This document shows, in pieces, positions 58,911 to 64,000 of a stretch of DNA of 64,000 nucleotides. The DNA comes from Lunularia cruciata (lineage: Eukaryota > Streptophyta > Marchantiopsida > Lunulariales > Lunulariaceae), in NCBI GenBank assembly GCA_948567375.1, contig OX419761.1, positions 19,470,501 through 19,534,500 on the forward strand, read 5' to 3'. Below the pieces are notes generated by a model. That model did no database searches. It saw only the letters and a program-made list of their open reading frames with translations, and was not told the origin of the DNA. The position numbers were made by a program, and so were the translations under genes. Position 1 is the first letter of the stretch. Every line of letters begins with the position of its first letter.

Positions 58911-59885
58911 CCGACTTTGCTCTACCAAGCCAAGGCTCATAATCCAAGTCAAACAATTTAGGTCCATAGCGTGACCTAACACTTGATGCTTGGATGCCTC
59001 TGACACTGCTAGAACAGCGGTAATACCAATGCAAAAACTCATCACCCGCTCTCTTTCATTGGCATTGGGCTCCACCAACTGCTATAATTGTGAGTCTCAA
59101 ACAAGTCTAGGTCCTCCCTTTCAAAAAGCATGAGAGCTTGGGAAACTCATGAGTGTGGGAAATGTGGCTCTAGGCTATCCAACTAGGTTCACTACAACCA
59201 TAGGTGACCTATCAGCCACTACCATTGTTTGAGATGGATGCCCAATATCCAAGATCTCATCAACAAGGATGTGGTCAAGTCGTTGAATCCCATCATAAGC
59301 ACACTGTAAAACTTCTCTAGGTAAGAGGTTTGTTTACCAAAGACAAAGATGATGAGCCCGTGGTCCCACTCTGGCTGCATCTAACAATACAATAGGTCCC
59401 ATCCAAGAATTGACCTGATGTTTACTCGCCACCACTCTGGTGCAAGAATCACCCATCAAAGGAATTTTCTCCAAAAGGTAAGCTAGAGAAACGGACTGAT
59501 GAACTTGGAGATGTTGCAACATCCGTAACATCTCCTAAAACACACCAGAACAAGGATCCTAAAGATCCAAACCTTGGCTAGCACGTGTATATCCCTTACA
59601 TGGCCATCTAGAAATCACCAAGTGAATATGCCCATGTCTGTCTAGATCATACGCCCCCAATAAGAAAATGTTTGCTGGTAGGGCCTTTTGGTAACCCCTG
59701 ACTGCTGACATCGGTAATAACTCCAAATACCAATAGGTCAAGTGTGCCACATGATGTAGAGAAACTTGCCTAGCAATCTCATCTCTCTCTATATACAAGT
59801 ACCTCTGTACTTGTATACCCACCTGTAATACTATAGCTAGTTTGGTGCTAATCCCACCAAACAACTCCAATAGACATATCCCCTC
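58911..59885 (-). pseudogene. C5 cytosine DNA methyltransferase domain within pol (copy B)
   Basis: Motifs in conventional order on the minus strand: motif I LLELFGGIST (59840-59875), motif II YLYIERDEIA, motif IV ISRWPCKGYTRAS with the catalytic Pro-Cys codons at 59598-59603, then SGVF-stop-EMLRM. Next come motif VI YLLEKIPLMGDS (ENV changed to EKI), motif VIII-like DAARVGPRAHHL, and ERERVMSF to HQVLGHAMDLNCLTW (IX-X). The family's role is transfer of methyl groups from S-adenosylmethionine to cytosine C5 in DNA. Plant DRM enzymes have permuted motifs; this one does not. Its frame (mod 3) equals that of protease and RT. Stops near 59558, 59535 and 59333 kill this copy. Confidence 0.93.
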
Positions 59886-60395
59886 TACTAGATACAGCCA
59901 AGCAATGAGTGTGGTAACCAGAGGTGTCAAAGTATTTGACTCTAGAAGCTTATCCTCACACTCATCTCTTGATGGTACGAAGGTTCCACTCCAAGCCTGT
60001 TGCACCAACTAATTTGCATGTTGTTGCAATACCTCCTATGAACTCCACAATGGAACATCCAAGGTGGATGGAACAATCCTACTTGTACTCCAAATCCGAG
60101 TGATCTCCTCTGGTACTAGAGTATCCTTTGCATGGGCATTCCCCTCCAACAAGTCACTAGGCCAAGTAACTGCACCATTGAAAGCTAAAACTGATGCTAC
60201 CATGGTCCCGGACTGTAGTGAGCCAAGACTGCCACTACTGAAGCGTACTGGTAGGTGACATACCCGTCCCTCACCAAACTGTCAACCTGGTCTATAGGAG
60301 GTTGTCTACTCCCAATAGTCAATACTGAAACCCATGGAGTATAACATTGCTCTTCCAACTAGCATATCATATGACTCAACTATTGTCGCAATAGC
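59886..60395 (-). pseudogene. connector between protease and methyltransferase (copy B)
   Basis: Same frame as both neighbours, with readable stretches after the protease (ESYDMLVGRAMLYSMGFSID) and before the methyltransferase (WSGTFVPSRDECEDKLLES). No domain was recognised. Confidence 0.6.
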
Positions 60396-61069
60396 CTAAG
60401 CTCTCACCACCAAGCTATCAATCGGATGACTAGGCTGAACTTGGACAACAAGCCCCCCACGTGTGATGTACTGTGTCAAACCACCACCTAGAGATATTTG
60501 GATATGACATGGACACCTCTCTACATTGGTCTTCTGTAACTCCAAACCAACTACTACAGCCTTCCCTAACATAAGGGGCTGCCCACCAAAGTCTAACAAG
60601 ACCTCTGTGGTGTATTGACCTTCCATGAAGGTCCCACCAAGCAGAAAATCCCCCTTTGGTTATCCAATAAGACAACACCAGATGTGAACCGCACTCTCTC
60701 AAAGGCCAGTGTAGTTGGCAACTCCTCCAATCTAGCCACTACTGCATGGCAGAAACCACTGGTTGCTGAATGGATCCCAACCAAGTCAGCTCCACTATCA
60801 ACCACCTCTGCTCTAGTAGTAGGAACCGCATCATCTCTACTCTCACAAAGCATGGCAGCCAACCGGGACACTAGAGCTGGGTTAACTCCCAATGTAAACA
60901 TGTCATTGGCTGAAAACAAAGGGGACCGCATAATCAGTTGAGCCACCCCCAACATCGTGCTAGACTCAGTTTGTGTAGTAGCAAATGGTTGACTAGCAAG
61001 TAGTCGATCATGCACTCCATCACCACCTACCACACCTGCACTGGGATGTCTAGGAGCCATGGATGTCAT
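60396..61069 (-). pseudogene. protease region (copy B)
   Basis: TTEVLLDFGGQPLMLGKAV fits a retroviral-type protease with the active-site D-T-G changed to D-F-G, followed by GLVVQVQPSHP. An upstream piece (60593-61069) in another frame includes EVVDSGADLVGIHSA. A small indel separates the two. Confidence 0.7.
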
Positions 61070-62667
61070 CTACAATGCCTTAGATAGCATGAAAGACTGG
61101 GGAAGTCTGACCTATCTCCCAACCTCTCCTTTTTGTGGGTCCAACTCCACTTATGATCCTCTAGGCTCTGGAGCACATATTGCACTCCTAGTCATTGTTG
61201 CAGATGCATCCACCTATGCTGCTCTACACATGAAGTCAAAAGCATCTCTATCACCAACATATGAGATGGAAGCCTCAACACCCAAATCTGATCTCCTCTG
61301 AGCAATGGCCATACTAGCCAATCTCTACTCCAACTGCTCAATCCGAGTAGCCATAGCTGTATCAAAAGTAAGGGCAGGTATTGCACCCTACTAGGTGTAG
61401 ATCCTCTACCACCACCTCTACCACCTCGTCCTCCATGGAATGGAGCTCCTCTACTACCTGCCATAGTAACCCTACCACTTTGTAACTCCTGGTGTAAGTC
61501 AAAGCACCAATTGCTAGTGTGACCAAAGTTGTGGTAATGCTCAAACTGCCTTTGTGATGGCTATGATGCACCCAAGGTATCAGGTTCACTACCCTGATTA
61601 CACTCTCTCCGGTGAGGTCCACCACACGTCCAACAAGCAACACCACTACTCACTAGCTGCTATTGACCCAAAAATGAAGGTAAAGGTCTAACTCCACTAG
61701 GCCCTCCACTCGCTCCATAAGATCTAGGCTGTCCACCTTGTCCTCAAAAACCAATTGGGCATGGTGCACTTTGCTGCACTCTAGAAGAAGTAATAGCTGT
61801 GGATGAGGTCTCCTTACCAAATCCAGATGTCACAACTCTCTCCTCCACTATGTTGAGCTCAATATGCTTAGCCAAACCAAAGACCACTGCCAAAGTAGGC
61901 AAAGTAACATGTAACAATGTAGCATCACAAACTCTATGTTGCAACTCCTTGTCCAATATCCCATACCAAAACTAGACTGCCTAGGCCTCAGTAACTCCCC
62001 TGAGTGAAACTAATCAGCCACCTCATGCGAGTATATGCCTCTCGTAGGCTCTCTCTAGCCTTCTGCTGGAACTCCTACAAGCTCCTCAGCTTGTCAGTCC
62101 GTACTCCTTGGTAGTTCTGCCTCAAACACAAGAAGAACTCCACCATGGGATTAAACCCTAGTACCACACCACCTCTTGTAGGAGTACCTCCACTCATAGT
62201 AGCACTATCTCTAGCTAGTGCACCTCCACTAGCTCCACCAACACTACTTGAGCTAGAAATTGTAGGTACATCTGATCTACTCTTGGCCACCAAACCTAAA
62301 GTGATGAAGACATAGTTTGGAGACCAATATTGCCTCCATAACTCAGTCTCCTCCAAATGAGCTCTCCTGAACTCATGGTAGTCATCCATTGGTGGACCCT
62401 TCAGATGCTTAAACAACCTCTTTCATGCCATGAAGGGCATAAAAAAGTTGGGTTCCACACTTGTTGTAGATCACACCAACTATCAAACTCTTGGATGAAG
62501 TCGTCCAACTCAATGGTACCCATTGTACCAGAGTAATGCCTAGGGCCTTTGGAGGCCTCATAAATCTCATCCATGTCCCACAACAACGGTGCGGACACAC
62601 CATGTGCACTCTCAATTGAATCAACTCTTGTGTCAAACTCTAACTTAGAGTCAATCTCCTCCCTCAA
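61070..62667 (-). pseudogene. gag with zinc knuckle (copy B)
   Basis: It starts MREEIDSKLEFDTRVDS at 62667, with LLWDMDEIYEASKG, DDFIQEFDSWCDLQ, LKGPPMDDYHEFRR and ETELWRQYW following through two frame changes. It then has a Ser/Gly-rich linker, LCLRQNYQG, and a zinc-knuckle region CWTCGGPHRREC (near 61620) plus a basic Gly/Arg-rich box (GGRGGRGGGRGS). The same sequence in copy A lies at 1-905. Confidence 0.8.
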
Positions 62668-64000
62668 TGGGACCTAAGATACATGCTAATATTGAGTGTC
62701 ACTCCCAATAAACCCACTACGTACTGTAGGGCTTACTCCTCTAGAATCCCAACAAACTCCGTTGTGACAAAGTAACCATAACTACAACTGCAAACTGGAA
62801 CTACAAACTACAACCGCAAGTACTTGACCAAGTGCCAATACCAACTAAGCACCACCCACTAATGTAACTCTAACCAAGATAACTACACTAGGAGAAAGTG
62901 CAACTTGTAACTTGCCATCACAACATGCACTCTCACGGTCTATAGGTCATTACTTCTTGCCTCACTAGAGAGAAACAAAGGTAGTTTGATTGGTCATCAC
63001 TCACTACCAAGAGCACACCAAACCACCAATGCTCAAAAGTCAGTGCACCTCACACAAACGTGGTGCACAGACAAGAAGTAGAGAATGGAGAGGGTCCAAT
63101 CACAAGAAATTTAAACAAAAACACTCCATCTCATAAAACAACATGGATCTAACTTTGCCACCATTTGGCATTTGACATAAAAGAAGTTTGTATCTAAGTC
63201 CTAAGCTACCAAGATCACCAAGAATGGGATCAATCTGCCTCTCCTAGCCAAAGCTACAAGTGTATAGATAATAATGGCACAGTCACTAGGCCAACAAGTG
63301 AGGGTGGACTAGGTGGCTAAGGCACCAGTCTAGGAACAAGAGATTTAGGGGTCAAACCCTATTGCACACAATCTAGCAATATGCGCAGATTTTGCCAACC
63401 AATGACCAAGATCTACTCTAAACTATCTAACCTCACGCCAGCAAGCTGGCTTGTTGGCCCTTCTAGCCCTTTGTAGCCTCTCATAGCCCACAACCCTATG
63501 CCTCAAAGCCTCTAAATGCCCAAATGAGGCCTTTCTTTTTTCCACTTTGAATCTCTTCCAAAATCTGGCAAAAGTACTCCAAACTTGCAAAAGTCCTCCA
63601 AATTGGCAAAAGTCTTCCAAATCTGGCCAAAATCTGAGGTAAAATCTAGTCAAAATCTGACATAAAATTTGATGTAAACCCTAAATTTGGCTAACCACCA
63701 AATTCCCTGCTAACTCTTCACTCAAGCCAAATTGAAAACACGCGCTTCTCCAAATCACAAATTCATGAGAATAGCTTGCCAACTCCACCTTCCATTTTAC
63801 TTTCTAAGCACAACTTGTGACAAATTGGTCTTGCTTTTACCTCTTGAGCTCAAAATCACAACCACTACTAAAAAATTACTTCTTTTGTGCTCAAAAATTG
63901 GCCAGTGCTTCCGCACACCGTATGCCTTATTGCCAAATCTGCATCAAGCAATGAGCTGTTGCATACCAAGGAAAAACTGAACTTCAATCAAGCTACCAAC
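62668..64000 (-). other. leader of copy B
   Basis: Non-coding. It aligns with 906-1486 and 7804-8520 of copy A and holds the uninterrupted gctac site near 63206. The 5' LTR begins just beyond the window. Confidence 0.75.

Larger units (their letters stand above)
54672..64000 (-). mobile_element. Ty3-type retrotransposon with DNA methyltransferase and PHD finger, copy B
   Basis: On the minus strand, in order: leader (63.2 kb and beyond), Gag with zinc knuckle, protease, C5 cytosine methyltransferase, RT, RNase H, integrase, PHD finger, polypurine tract, 3' LTR. The RT-before-integrase order marks it as Ty3-type. Protease to integrase core share one frame from 60626 to 56238, broken by single stops only. 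The 5' LTR lies just past 64000: the window end corresponds to about position 8520 of copy A, where the LTR begins at 8602. The total length is therefore near 10 kb. The copy is dead but nearly full length. Confidence 0.92.

Noticed and set aside
58911-59885. Methyltransferase as a host gene or separate nested insertion
   Set aside because: It keeps the reading frame of protease before and RT after, runs without LTR or intron boundaries, and sits in an otherwise standard Ty3 order.

Overview
The window looks like repeat-rich nuclear DNA from a land plant with a large genome, most likely a gymnosperm or a fern. It holds layers of decayed retroelements, a plant-type three-exon gene for mitochondrial ribosomal protein mL43, and long AT-rich spacers. 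The species cannot be fixed from the sequence. Only two host genes are recognisable, both on the minus strand: mL43 (exons at 17150-17071, 16852-16746 and 16514-16342, giving exactly 119 codons) and an apparently intronless coiled-coil/RING protein gene (37828-39186). Their surroundings are richer in CpG than the transposon DNA.

Layout. 1-9050: the 5' part of an unusual Ty3-type LTR retrotransposon (copy A), interrupted by a 6.3-kb chromodomain Ty3 element (1492-7798) with 5-bp target duplications. 9051-14990: spacer, simple repeats and decayed fragments. 14990-17640: mL43 and its flanks. 17640-19500: AT-rich DNA and a truncated copy of a non-LTR-like element. 19875-28387: a PIF/Harbinger-like element (transposase on +, Myb-like ORF1 on -) split by about 4.5 kb of unrecognised coding debris. 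28565-31978: a large inverted repeat whose arms carry copies of mL43 exon 1. 32440-34850: a retroelement with a reverse transcriptase and a zinc-finger/restriction-like-endonuclease C-terminus. 34860-40360: the RING gene and its flanks. 40495-41686: a deletion derivative of the Harbinger family. 41690-54560: AT-rich DNA and two parts of a decayed coiled-coil family, one hit by a solo LTR of the chromodomain element. 54672-64000: copy B of the unusual Ty3 element, nearly complete.

The most striking object is copy B. In element order (minus strand) it reads Gag, protease, C5 cytosine DNA methyltransferase, reverse transcriptase, RNase H, integrase, PHD finger. The methyltransferase motifs stand in conventional order, unlike the permuted plant DRM enzymes. 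They share one reading frame with protease, RT, RNase H and the front half of integrase, so the methyltransferase was part of the polyprotein and is not a nested passenger. The copy is dead, mostly through G-to-A and C-to-T nonsense changes. It pairs an enzyme that would write DNA methylation with a domain that would read histone tails, whereas the element nested in its sister copy uses a chromodomain.

Other notable points: the mL43 exon captured in inverted orientation, a plant-borne retroelement with a restriction-like endonuclease domain together with short tails (one flanked by an 11-bp duplication), and an otherwise unrecognised coiled-coil repeat family seen in three places.
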